This document shows, one piece after another, positions 16,445 to 25,164 of a stretch of 64,000 nt of DNA. Source of the stretch: Geothrix campi (GTDB lineage: Bacteria; Acidobacteriota; Holophagae; Holophagales; Holophagaceae); NCBI RefSeq assembly GCF_024609265.1, contig NZ_JANHMP010000001.1, positions 62,001 through 126,000 on the forward strand, given 5' to 3'. How positions within the stretch are numbered: position 1 is the first letter of the stretch; each line of letters opens with the position of its first letter. A program made the translations under genes and the position numbers. The notes below the pieces were generated by a model, which was not told the origin of the DNA, ran no database searches, and was given only the letters and a program-made list of their open reading frames with translations.

Positions 16445-19400
16445 GTGCGTCTGATCTCCCTCGAACTCCATGGCTTCAAGTCCTTCGCCGACGCCCAGAA
16501 GCTCAGTTTCCCAGGAGGCATGACCGCGGTCGTGGGGCCGAACGGCTGCGGCAAATCGAACATTTCCGACAGCCTCGCGTGGGTGCTGGGTGAACAGCGG
16601 GCCTCCATGCTGCGCGGCGCCGAGATGGCCGATGTGATCTTCGCCGGTACCGCCCAGCGCCGACCCACAGGGCTGGCCGAGGTGAAGCTGGTTCTCGACA
16701 TGCCGGACCCCACCCTGCCCGGTTCCACCCGGGAGGTGACCATCTCCCGGCGCCTCTACCGCGACACGGGCAGCGAATACCGCATCAATGGCCGGGAGGC
16801 GAGGCTCAAGGACGTGCAGGATCTGCTGCTGGATACGGGCATGGGCACCCGCGCCTACAGTTTCATCCAGCAGGGGCAGATCGATCTGATCCTCAGCAGC
16901 AAGCCCAAGGACCGGCGCCTGCTGCTGGAGGAGGCCGCGGGCATCACCCGGTACAAGCTGCGTCGCACCGATGCGGAGAAGCGGCTGGAGGAGACCCGGG
17001 GCAACCTCCAGCGCCTGGACGACATCCTCTACGAATTGAACAAGCAGATGGATTCGCTCCGCCGGCAGGCCGCCCGCGCCCGCAAGGCCAAGGAACTGGA
17101 CACAGAGATCAAGGCCACTCAGCGGGTGTTGCTCGCCGGGAAGGCGGTGGAGCTGGAGGCCGCCAAGCGGCGCATCCTCGACGATCTGGATGGCGTCGAA
17201 CGGCGGGTTGCCGAGCTCACGGCGCAGGTGTCCGAGAAGGCCTCCGAGGTTGAAGCCCTGCGCCTGTCCGTGGACGAGCAGCAGCAGGCCCAGGCCAAGC
17301 GCGCGAGCGCCATGCTCGGCCTGGACCAGCGCCTCCAGCTGGCGGACCAGGAACGCAGCTTCCAGGAGGACCGAAGGATCGAGGCGCGGGATCAGCGCAG
17401 CCGGCTGGAGGAGCACATCCAGATGCTGGCGGCGCGGCTGGCCGAATCCGGCGATTCCTTCACGGCGCTGGAAGCCCAGCTGCTGGCGGCCGGCGAGCGC
17501 CTGACCCAGCAGGAGGCGGGGCTGGCCAAGACCGAGGAGGCCGTCGCGCTGGCCCAGGGTGCCCTCCGCCATGCGGAGGCGGACCTCCATGCCCTGCGGG
17601 ACCGGAAGGCCGACTCCCAGAAGGAGGCCCTGGCCCGTCAGAAGCAGCGCATCGGGTTGCAGACCCAGGTCGCCCAGTTGGAGGGTCGCCTGGACACCCT
17701 CAACCACGAGGAATCCGTCCGCGCCCCGCGCCTGGAAAGCCTTGAAGCCGAGGCCGGCCAGGTGGAACGCGCGCTGGAGGGACTGCTGGCCCAGCTCGAG
17801 CAGGCCGAGGAGGCGGCGCTGGACCAGCGCCGCCGGGCCGAGCAGCTGGAAGAAGCCCAGCGGACCCTGGCCCAGGATCACCATCGGGCCGAGGCCGAAC
17901 TGGATGCGGCGGAACGGCGCCTGCGGCAGATCTCCGATCTGCTGGCCAAGAGCTTCGGTGAGGCCGAACTTCAGAAGGGCCTCACCTGGTTGAAGGAACA
18001 GGGGATCCGCCCGCAGACCCTCGTGGATCTGCTCACGGTTGATGAAGCGCTGCGGCCGGACCTGGAGCGCCTGCTGGGCAGCTGGCTCCAGGTCCTGGCC
18101 GCCGATGAAGCTCTGGCTGGCCGGGCGGCAGAGGCACCCGGTCATCTGCTGCTGGCCCTGGAGGCGGGGGGAGCCCCTCCGACCGTCCCCGCCGGCTGCG
18201 AGGCTCTGCGCGAGCACCTCCGATGGGCCGGTCCGGAACGTCCACTCGGCGGTCTGCTGGACCGTGCTTTCCGCTGTTCCGACGCGGTGCTGCCGGGGTT
18301 GGCCTTGGCCCACCCGGACTTGGCCTTCGTCTCGCCGGCCTTTGTGCGCCTCCCTTTTGGTCCAGTGCAGCTGGGGGTGTCCGCGCCCGCGGCCTCGCCC
18401 TTGAAGCTGCGGGCGGAGCAGGAGGAGGCCAAGGCCACCCGGGAGGCCCTGCTGGACCAGATCGAGGATCTGGAGGCCCGGCGCGGCAAGGGCGGCGATG
18501 AGAGCCGGGCGGCCCGTGAGCGGTCCGTGGAGATCGATGAGGATCTCCGCGCCCTGCGACGCCGGGCGGACACCATGAAGGCCCAGCGGGCTTCGTTGCA
18601 GACCCAGCTGGCGGAGATCCGGGCTGCCAGCGAGCGGGCGGACGCCCTCTGGGAGCAGATCGAACTCGAGATCAAGGGATTCCAGGGTCAGCTCCGGGAG
18701 CTGGAAGCCCACCCGGAAGAGGCCAATGACACGGCCCTGGAGGAGGCCATCCAGCAGGCAGAGACTCTGGTCCGCGAAGCCCGGCATCGGCTGGACGAGC
18801 GTCGGGACCAGCGCATGGAGGCGGCACGCAGCCGGGATGCGGTCTGGGCGGAGCGGGATGGCCACGAACGCCACCTCCAGCTGGCCCAGCGCGGCCGCTT
18901 CGATCTGGAGGCGGAAAGGCAGCGGCTGGAAGTGGAGGCAGCGGAGCAGACCACCCGGATGGAGACCTGTGTCCGGCGTCTGGCGGAGCTGGAATCAGAA
19001 TCCCAGGGGTTGCTGAAGGACCGCGAAGGGGTTCAGGCCCAGTCCCAGGAGGCCCAGCCGCGGCTGGAGCTGGAGCAGGAGACCCTGCGGGTACAGGAAC
19101 GGGCGGCCCGCGAATTCCAGGAGGCCCTCGAAAACGCCCGGGCCCAGCACCAGGAAGTGCTCATTCACGGCGCCCAGGTGCAGGGCAGCCAGGAGGCCCT
19201 GGCCAAGGAGGTTGAACTGGCCCTGGGGCTCGATATCCCAGCCTTCCTCGCCGGCATCAGCGACGCTGAGCGCGAGGCCTGGTCGGAAGGCGAGCTGGTC
19301 CATCAGACCCACCTCAATGAGCTTCAGGGGCGGCGCATGGATCTGGGCGGGGTGAATCCCCTGGCCATCCAGGAGTTGGAGGAGGCGGAAACCCGCATGG

Positions 19401-19954
19401 CCTTCATGAATGAGCAGCGGGCGGACGTCACCGCCGCCATCGGGAATCTCGAATCCACCATCCAGGAGATCAACGCCACCAGCGAGGAGCGGTTCCGGGA
19501 GGCCTTCGACTTCGTGAACAACCGGTTCCAGGAGGTCTTCCGCGAGGCCTTCGGGGGCGGTCAGGCCCAGCTGAGCCTGGAGGATCCGAAGAACCTCCTC
19601 GAGTGCGGGATCGAGATCACGGCCCAGCCTCCAGGCAAGACCGCCAAGGCCCTCACCCTCCTGAGCGGCGGGGAGAAGGCCCTGACGGCCATCTCGCTCC
19701 TGTTCGCCATCTTCCACTTCAAGCCCAGCCCCTTCTGCGTGCTGGACGAGGTGGACGCCCCCCTCGACGAGGCCAACGTGGGGCGGTTCGCCGCCATGGT
19801 GCAGAAGATGAAGGCCGATACCCAGTTCATCGTCATCACCCATCAGAAGCCCACCATGGTGGCCGCGGACACCCTCTATGGCGTCACCATGGAAGAAGCG
19901 GGCTGCTCGCGCCTGGTGAGCGTCCAGCTCCGGGAGGCCGAGGCTCTCGTCTGA
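16445..19954 (+). CDS. smc: Chromosome segregation/condensin SMC ATPase
   Basis: This 1169-residue SMC is the ATPase core of condensin. It has Walker A G-P-N-G-C-G-K-S-N (31-39), long coiled coils (about 165-500 and 680-1000), a hinge (about 525-670), the signature L-L-S-G-G-E-K (1072-1078) and Walker B V-L-D-E-V-D-A (1099-1105). The GTG at 16445 gives the standard opening V-R-L-I-S-L-E-L-H-G-F-K-S-F. A GGAG lies ten bases upstream. An in-frame ATG at 16304, nine bases after AAAGGAGG, could add 47 residues. The hinge lacks the usual G-R-A-T-F-L-P motif. scpA and scpB are not adjacent. Confidence 0.95.
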   Translation: MRLISLELHGFKSFADAQKLSFPGGMTAVVGPNGCGKSNISDSLAWVLGEQRASMLRGAEMADVIFAGTAQRRPTGLAEVKLVLDMPDPTLPGSTREVTISRRLYRDTGSEYRINGREARLKDVQDLLLDTGMGTRAYSFIQQGQIDLILSSKPKDRRLLLEEAAGITRYKLRRTDAEKRLEETRGNLQRLDDILYELNKQMDSLRRQAARARKAKELDTEIKATQRVLLAGKAVELEAAKRRILDDLDGVERRVAELTAQVSEKASEVEALRLSVDEQQQAQAKRASAMLGLDQRLQLADQERSFQEDRRIEARDQRSRLEEHIQMLAARLAESGDSFTALEAQLLAAGERLTQQEAGLAKTEEAVALAQGALRHAEADLHALRDRKADSQKEALARQKQRIGLQTQVAQLEGRLDTLNHEESVRAPRLESLEAEAGQVERALEGLLAQLEQAEEAALDQRRRAEQLEEAQRTLAQDHHRAEAELDAAERRLRQISDLLAKSFGEAELQKGLTWLKEQGIRPQTLVDLLTVDEALRPDLERLLGSWLQVLAADEALAGRAAEAPGHLLLALEAGGAPPTVPAGCEALREHLRWAGPERPLGGLLDRAFRCSDAVLPGLALAHPDLAFVSPAFVRLPFGPVQLGVSAPAASPLKLRAEQEEAKATREALLDQIEDLEARRGKGGDESRAARERSVEIDEDLRALRRRADTMKAQRASLQTQLAEIRAASERADALWEQIELEIKGFQGQLRELEAHPEEANDTALEEAIQQAETLVREARHRLDERRDQRMEAARSRDAVWAERDGHERHLQLAQRGRFDLEAERQRLEVEAAEQTTRMETCVRRLAELESESQGLLKDREGVQAQSQEAQPRLELEQETLRVQERAAREFQEALENARAQHQEVLIHGAQVQGSQEALAKEVELALGLDIPAFLAGISDAEREAWSEGELVHQTHLNELQGRRMDLGGVNPLAIQELEEAETRMAFMNEQRADVTAAIGNLESTIQEINATSEERFREAFDFVNNRFQEVFREAFGGGQAQLSLEDPKNLLECGIEITAQPPGKTAKALTLLSGGEKALTAISLLFAIFHFKPSPFCVLDEVDAPLDEANVGRFAAMVQKMKADTQFIVITHQKPTMVAADTLYGVTMEEAGCSRLVSVQLREAEALV

Positions 19955-20278
19955 GAACCCGGTGTGACGGAATGGATGGCGTAAGGCCTTTTCGCCTCCC
20001 TCTTCATGGCCGGTAAGGGGACTCGGCCTGTCAATGCGAAAGAAAGCGTAAAATGTGGAAAACCCGGTTCCGAAGTTAATCGGCAGATGCCGTAATCGTA
20101 TTCAATATAAAGATTGACATGGTTGGATTTTAATTGATGCGAATGTCGATTAAAAGGCCCGCGAAGTCCATCTCGCGACAGGATTTAGGTCCGCCGGAAA
20201 GGATCAATCCACAGGCTTTTCCACAGGGGTTGGGCCGCGGTTTGTAACTATCTGGTAACGCTGGGGTGACGGGAGGTG
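19955..20278. other. 324-bp intergenic region, AT-richer than surroundings
   Basis: This lies between the converging smc and TPR genes. No open frame with coding character is seen. The 20040-20160 stretch is visibly AT-rich against the GC-rich neighbours. It has a TTGACA (from 20114) without a good -10, and a small hairpin CGGCA-GA-TGCCG (about 20089-20100). Two DnaA-box-like sequences (CAATCCACA and TTTTCCACA) lie together at about 20205-20227. No clear T-tract terminator was found for smc. Confidence 0.5.
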
Positions 20279-21820
20279 TCAGCCTTCCATCTCGGCCGCG
20301 AGGAACTCCGGTCGCAGCCACTCGCGGAGGGTTTCCTCCCCCACGCCGAGCTTGGTGAGATGCTCGGTGGCCATCTTCATGCTCTGGCCGGCATCCCGGC
20401 AGATGAGCAGCCGCTGCTTCCAAGCTTCCAGGGCACGGCTCTGCAGTTCAGGTTCGCCCTGGTCCATGCGCTTCTCTAGCACGAAGCCCAGGTTGTTGGC
20501 CGCCTTGCGGTGGCTGGGTTCGAGGGTCAAAGCCTTCTCATAGGCTTCCGTGGCCTCCTTGAGACGTCCCGCCACTTCCAGGGCTACGCCCCGGGCGTTC
20601 CACACGTCGGAATCATCGGGGGCCAGGGCCATGGCCTGATCCACCATGCCCATCTGATCCACGCAGCGGTTGGCGAAGCGGTACACCTCGGACAGGCCGA
20701 GGTAGGCGCTGTATTCGCTGGGATCGTTCTCCAGGGCCTGGAGGAAGGCCTGCTCCGCGGCGGGCCCCTGCCGGGTTTCGATGAGGGCATAGCCGAGCTG
20801 GACCTGGAGGTCCGCGGCGTCGGGTTCACGCATCAGGGCTTCGCGGTAGCATCGCAGGGCATCGTCCCAGCGGGATTCCTCGCGGGCCATGTCACCCAGT
20901 GCGGCCCAGGGGTTCGAAGCGTCGGGATCGGTCTCCGTGGCGAGGCTGAAGTAGGACACGGCGCCTTCGCGGTCGCCCATGTCGCGCTTCAGCTCGCCCA
21001 GCAGGGCCTGGGCCTCCGCCAGCACCTGGGCGGGGGGGGCGAGCAGCATCAGCGTATGGAGTTGGCCCTGGGCCAGTTCCAGATGTCCCTGCTCGCTGAA
21101 GATCTCGGCGAGGATGAAGTAGCTGGCGGGGTCGCACACATGCAGGCTACGGGCCCGCTGGATGCAACGCAGGCCCTCGGCGAGTTCGCCGCGCTTCAGC
21201 AGCATCTCGCCCAAAGCGTGCCAACCCCAGTAGTAGGAGCCATCCGTCTGGAGCGCCGCCACCAGTTGCGCCTCGGCCCCGGCCCAGTCGGCCAGCTGAT
21301 CCATGGCGATGGCGAGCAGGCGCAGGGTGCGGGGATCCTTGGGCCGAAGGCTCAGGGATTTCAGCAGCCAGGCCTTGGCTTCGGCGGGGTGCCCGCGATG
21401 GAGGTGCACGAGGCCGGTGAGTTCAAGGGCCTTGGGGTCCTGCCCATCGAGGGTGAGGGCCTGCTGGAGGGCGATCTCCGCACCGTCGATGTCCTGCAGG
21501 AGAAGGCGCAGGTAACCCAGGTTGCGCAGGTAGCCGCCATGTTCGGGATGTTCGTCCCGGAGGGATTCGAGCTGGGCCAGCAGTTCCAGGCCCTCCTCCT
21601 CCTCGGTGTTATCGCTGAAGCAGAGCAGGCGCTCGAACCAGGCCTCCGCATGGGAGCGGTCCTCGACCAGCAGCTGGTCCAGAATTTCCTGGGCCTCCGC
21701 ATGGCGGGCGCGTCCGTTGAACGCGCGCGCCAGCTTCAGACGATCTTCAAAGGAAGTCCCGGCGGCGGCCTTGAGCGCCGTCAGGTCGGGGTCGAGCAAC
21801 TTGATCCAGGGGCGTACCAT
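20279..21820 (-). CDS. Tetratricopeptide-repeat protein
   Basis: The product has 513 residues and is nearly all TPR: about twelve 34-residue helix pairs, with recurrent A-x-x-x-L-G/Y-x-x-A...P patterns such as A-L-T-L-D-G-Q-D-P-K-A-L-E-L and A-Y-E-K-A-L-T-L-E-P-S-H-R-K-A. There is no signal peptide or membrane helix, so it is probably a cytoplasmic scaffold. The ATG at 21820 (MVRPWIKLL) is preferred because GAGG lies six bases upstream and an upstream ATG would reach into the dehydrogenase gene. A partner cannot be named. It follows the dehydrogenase on the same strand by 28 bases. Confidence 0.85.
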   Translation of the reverse strand: MVRPWIKLLDPDLTALKAAAGTSFEDRLKLARAFNGRARHAEAQEILDQLLVEDRSHAEAWFERLLCFSDNTEEEEGLELLAQLESLRDEHPEHGGYLRNLGYLRLLLQDIDGAEIALQQALTLDGQDPKALELTGLVHLHRGHPAEAKAWLLKSLSLRPKDPRTLRLLAIAMDQLADWAGAEAQLVAALQTDGSYYWGWHALGEMLLKRGELAEGLRCIQRARSLHVCDPASYFILAEIFSEQGHLELAQGQLHTLMLLAPPAQVLAEAQALLGELKRDMGDREGAVSYFSLATETDPDASNPWAALGDMAREESRWDDALRCYREALMREPDAADLQVQLGYALIETRQGPAAEQAFLQALENDPSEYSAYLGLSEVYRFANRCVDQMGMVDQAMALAPDDSDVWNARGVALEVAGRLKEATEAYEKALTLEPSHRKAANNLGFVLEKRMDQGEPELQSRALEAWKQRLLICRDAGQSMKMATEHLTKLGVGEETLREWLRPEFLAAEMEG

Positions 21821-21848
21821 GGGGTGCCTCGTGAGGGAGTCCAGGGTA

Positions 21849-22775
21849 TCACCCAAGCGCACCGGCCAGCCCGTCACAAAGCAGGCGCGACATGGCCTCG
21901 CGAGTCTCCACCGTAGCGGATCCCAGGTGGGGCAACAGCACTGCGCGAGGCGCCTTCAACCAGCGCGGATTGAGGCGCGGTTCACCTTCGTACACATCCA
22001 GGCCCACGCCGCCCAGATGGCCCGAGTCCAGCAGGTCGATGGCGGCGTCCTCGTCCATGATGCCGCCGCGGGCGGTGTTGATGATCACGGCGCCTTTGGG
22101 CAGCTGCTCCAGTGCGGCGCGGTTCAGCATGCCGCGAGTCTGCTCCGTAAGCGGGCAGTGGAGGGACAGGACCGCACTGCGGGAAAGCAGATCCACCAAG
22201 GGCAGGCGCGGCGCCCGGCCGGCACCGAAGTCCACGTCGCCGCCCCGACCTTCGCGGTCCCAGAAGAAGGGCGTCATGCCAAGGGCCTGGGCGCGGCGGG
22301 CGAAGGCCTGGCCGATGGGGCCGCTACCCAGGAGGCCGCAGGTCTTGCCTGCGAGGGCCGGTCCCAGCAACTGATCCGGCGCCCAGCCCTGCCATGCGCC
22401 GGAACGCACGAGCGCCTCGCCTTCCGCCACGCGGCGGGTCACGGCCATCAGCAGGGCGAGGGCGATATCGGCGGTGGCGTCCGTCAGCACACCGGGGGTG
22501 TTCACCACGGCGATGCCGCGCGCCTGGCAGGCCTTCACCGGCAGGTGGTTCACGCCGACCGAATAGGTGCCGATGGCCTTCAGCCTGGGCGCGGCCTCGA
22601 GGTCGGCCTCGGTGATGGGCTCGGAGAGCATCACCACCAGGGCCTCGGCCTTGGGCAGGGCGGCGTTCCACTCGGGCGAGCGGAAAGCCGCCAGACGCAG
22701 CTCCGGGAAGCGGGCGCCGAGCTCGGCCAGGGCGGGACCGACGAGTAGTGACGTGGAGAGGATTCGCGTGCTCAT
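21849..22775 (-). CDS. D-isomer-specific 2-hydroxyacid dehydrogenase
   Basis: This 308-residue NAD(P)-dependent oxidoreductase has the family fold: G-L-L-G-S-G-P-I-G-Q-A-F-A for the cofactor, then the catalytic Arg in N-T-A-R-G-G-I-M-D, Glu in L-D-V-Y-E-G-E-P and His in L-P-H-L-G-S-A-T. Such enzymes reduce glyoxylate, hydroxypyruvate or other 2-oxoacids. The closest-looking functional group is glyoxylate/hydroxypyruvate reductase, but the substrate cannot be fixed from the sequence. There is no ACT domain, so it is not a full SerA. The start overlaps the ruvA stop by four bases. Confidence 0.88.
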   Translation of the reverse strand: MSTRILSTSLLVGPALAELGARFPELRLAAFRSPEWNAALPKAEALVVMLSEPITEADLEAAPRLKAIGTYSVGVNHLPVKACQARGIAVVNTPGVLTDATADIALALLMAVTRRVAEGEALVRSGAWQGWAPDQLLGPALAGKTCGLLGSGPIGQAFARRAQALGMTPFFWDREGRGGDVDFGAGRAPRLPLVDLLSRSAVLSLHCPLTEQTRGMLNRAALEQLPKGAVIINTARGGIMDEDAAIDLLDSGHLGGVGLDVYEGEPRLNPRWLKAPRAVLLPHLGSATVETREAMSRLLCDGLAGALG

Positions 22776-23359
22776 CGCTGCAGTGCCTTCAAAGCAAGGC
22801 GGATGGCCTCCGCCAGGGGCGGCTTCGAGGCGCGGAGATCCGCCACCACCGGCAGCACCACATCCTCCTTGAAGCCAAGATTCGTCATGGCCGAGCGCAG
22901 GCTCCCCTCCCAGGGATCGCCGGAAGGCACTCCGGAGAGGCCATCCAGGCCCGAGAGGCCGCCCAACTTCTCCGACAGCTCGAAACACATCTTCTCGGCG
23001 GTCTTCTTCCCCACGCCCGGGATGCGCGTGAGAACCTTCACATCCCGGCCCCGGATCGCGCGCACCAGATCCTCAAGACTCAGGGCGCCCAGGGCAGCCA
23101 GGGCCAGCTTGGGTCCCACGCCATCCACCTTGACCAGCAGCCGGTAGAGTTCCCGCTCCTGGGTGGAGGAGAAGCCGAGCAGCGCGATCTCGTTCTCGCG
23201 CACCAGCAGTTCCGTGTGCAGCACCACCTGGGAGCCCGCTTCCGGCAGTAGTCCGTAGGTGGAGAGGCTGATGGCTGCCGCGTAGCCCACGCCCCCGCAT
23301 TCGACGAGTGCCAGGTTCGGCAGCTTCTGGATGAGTTCTCCGCGCAGGCGTCCAATCAT
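22772..23359 (-). CDS. ruvA: Holliday junction branch migration protein RuvA
   Basis: RuvA binds four-way junctions as a tetramer and loads RuvB motor rings. The 195-residue product has the usual three parts: an N-terminal OB domain starting M-I-G-R-L-R-G-E-L with T-E-L-L-V-R-E-N, a central double helix-hairpin-helix (V-D-G-V-G-P-K-L-A and I-P-G-V-G-K-K-T-A-E), and a small C-terminal domain. ruvB and ruvC are not in the window. It is translationally coupled to the dehydrogenase gene downstream. Confidence 0.96.
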   Translation of the reverse strand: MIGRLRGELIQKLPNLALVECGGVGYAAAISLSTYGLLPEAGSQVVLHTELLVRENEIALLGFSSTQERELYRLLVKVDGVGPKLALAALGALSLEDLVRAIRGRDVKVLTRIPGVGKKTAEKMCFELSEKLGGLSGLDGLSGVPSGDPWEGSLRSAMTNLGFKEDVVLPVVADLRASKPPLAEAIRLALKALQR

Positions 23360-23398
23360 GCTTCGAGGATACCGGAAGAACCGCCCGGCTCCTGGTGC

Positions 23399-24532
23399 CT
23401 AGAGCCAGTAACGGACCAGGGAATCCAGCAGGCGCGCGACCACGTCCTGGTTGCGGCGGTTCCGTTCTGCCCGGCCGGGAAGTTCGGGATAGGCCGGGAT
23501 CGGGTCGTGCAGGGTCCGGCCGACCTCCGGGCCCAGGAGGTGTTGCCACCGATCCAGCCAGTCCTGCGGGAGGTCTTCTGGGACGGGGAGATCCATCAGG
23601 GTGAGGTAGAGGATCGTCCAGACGCGGGCCACCACCTGGGCCTCGTAGCCGCCGCCCAGCGTGACGAGCACCCGGCCCTGGGTGTGCGCCTCGGCCAGCT
23701 CGAGGATCCGGCGGTGGAGCGCCTGGAAGGTCTGGGTGGTCAGGGCCAGATCTCCGAGGGGATCGGCGAAGTGTGCGTCCGCGCCGGCCTGGACCACCAG
23801 GACGTGGGGCGAGAACTCGGCCAGGGCCCGGGGCACCACAGCCTCGAAGGCCTCCAGGTAGCTCTCCGCTTCGGTGAAAGGTTCCAGAGGGATGTTCACG
23901 CTCAGGCCCCGCGCCGAGCCGGTGCCCAGTTCCTGGATGTGGCCGGTGCCGGGGTAGAGATAGTGGCCCGTCTCGTGGAGGCTGATGGTCAGCACCCGGT
24001 CATTCCCGTAGAACAGGCTCTGGACGCCGTCGCCGTGATGGAGGTCGATATCCAGGTAGGCCACGCGCCAGCCGTGGTCCACGCAGGCCTGGATGGCCAC
24101 GGCCAGATCGTTGTACATGCAGAAGCCGGCGGCCCGGTCCTTCTGGGCATGGTGGAGTCCTCCGCCCAGCTGGAGCACGCGAGTGTCGGTTCCCGCTATC
24201 AGCAGACGCGCCCCGTGGAGCGCGCCACCCACCAGCCAGCGGGCGGCGAGATCCATGCCGGGGAAAATGGGATTGTCGGGCGTGCCCAGGCCGAACTGCT
24301 CGGCCTCGGGTCGGGCCTCACCGCGATCCAGGGCCTCGACCATCGCGACGAAGGCCTCGTCGTGGACGGACAGGATCTCCTCCCGGGTCGCCGCTGGCGC
24401 AGCGACGGGCGAGGTCGGGTGCCCCAGGGAATGGATCAGGTCCAGGAGCATGCTCAGCCGCGCCGGCGTGAAGGGATGCTCCGGCCCGAAGTCGTACCCG
24501 GCGTACTCCGGGCGGTAGATCAGTGTTGCCAT
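23399..24532 (-). CDS. acuC: AcuC-family protein deacetylase (class I/II HDAC fold)
   Basis: AcuC removes acetyl groups from lysines, in Bacillus re-activating acetyl-CoA synthetase. The 377-residue protein holds the HDAC active site: the His pair H127-H128 (G-G-L-H-H-A), the D-I-D-L-H-H-G-D-G motif with Zn ligands D163 and H165, and the third ligand D252 in G-A-D-A-H-F-A-D-P-L. It overlaps the acuB end by 13 bases and follows a Pat-like acetyltransferase gene, so writer, regulator and eraser lie in one transcript. No membrane or secretion signal is seen. Confidence 0.92.
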   Translation of the reverse strand: MATLIYRPEYAGYDFGPEHPFTPARLSMLLDLIHSLGHPTSPVAAPAATREEILSVHDEAFVAMVEALDRGEARPEAEQFGLGTPDNPIFPGMDLAARWLVGGALHGARLLIAGTDTRVLQLGGGLHHAQKDRAAGFCMYNDLAVAIQACVDHGWRVAYLDIDLHHGDGVQSLFYGNDRVLTISLHETGHYLYPGTGHIQELGTGSARGLSVNIPLEPFTEAESYLEAFEAVVPRALAEFSPHVLVVQAGADAHFADPLGDLALTTQTFQALHRRILELAEAHTQGRVLVTLGGGYEAQVVARVWTILYLTLMDLPVPEDLPQDWLDRWQHLLGPEVGRTLHDPIPAYPELPGRAERNRRNQDVVARLLDSLVRYWL

Positions 24533-25146
24533 GGCTTCGCAATGGGCCAGAGAACCGTGAACCCAGCCGTCCGCAGGTCATCCGCCAAGGGGCGGATCTG
24601 GTTGGAGGCGACTCTCAGCACCGTGCGGACCGCCTCGGGGGAGGGATAGGTGAGGATGGAATGGATGTTGACGTGACGGTCGGCGAGGAAGGCCGTGAGG
24701 CGGGCCAGTTCGCCAGGCCGGTCCGTGAGGGCCACCTCAAGCCGGGAGGAGGGCTTGGTCACTCCGGTGAGGATCATCAGGGCATCCAGGAGGTCCATGC
24801 CGGTCAGGATGCCCACCAGCTCACCGCCGTCCACCACCGGTAGGCAGCCGATCTTGTGCTCGCGCATGATCCGCGCGGCGTCCTCCACGGGATCCAGCGG
24901 GTCGGCGGTCAGGGGCGGGCTGCTCATGGCGCCGGAGACGGGGTCCTCGGCGGTCCGGGGCGTGTGGCAGAAACTGCTGGTGGCGAAGCGGAGATCCCGG
25001 TCGGTGAGGATACCCACCAGGCGTCCCTGATCCACCACCGGGAGGTGGCGGAAACCCCGATCCTGGAGGAGCTGGAAGGCCTCGCCGATGGTGGCCTCGA
25101 CGGAGATCACCGTCACTGGGCTGCGCATCATCTCCTTCACGAGCAT
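24520..25146 (-). CDS. acuB: AcuB-like protein with two CBS domains and an ACT domain
   Basis: The product has 208 residues. Two CBS motifs bind adenine nucleotides in relatives: the first includes M-R-S-P-V-T-V-I and G-I-L-T-D-R-D-L (residues 1-60), the second M-R-E-H-K-I-G-C-L-P-V-V and G-I-L-T-G-M-D-L-L (about 70-125). A C-terminal ACT-type fold follows (about 133-205, D-R-P-G-E-L-A-R-L-T-A-F-L). This is the AcuB architecture from the Bacillus acetoin utilisation locus. It lies between pat and acuC genes and may sense energy charge or a small ligand to control them; that role is inferred. Confidence 0.87.
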   Translation of the reverse strand: MLVKEMMRSPVTVISVEATIGEAFQLLQDRGFRHLPVVDQGRLVGILTDRDLRFATSSFCHTPRTAEDPVSGAMSSPPLTADPLDPVEDAARIMREHKIGCLPVVDGGELVGILTGMDLLDALMILTGVTKPSSRLEVALTDRPGELARLTAFLADRHVNIHSILTYPSPEAVRTVLRVASNQIRPLADDLRTAGFTVLWPIAKPWQH

Positions 25147-25164
25147 GGCGGTCCTCCTTCGGAT

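Noticed and set aside
16346-18874. Long minus-strand open frame (842 codons) opposite smc
   Set aside because: It is antisense to the SMC coiled coils. Long open antisense frames are normal opposite GC-rich coding DNA, and no family motif is present.
20200-20230. Replication origin near the two DnaA-box-like sequences
   Set aside because: There are only two boxes, no dnaA, dnaN or gyrB next to them and no AT-rich unwinding element with repeated boxes.
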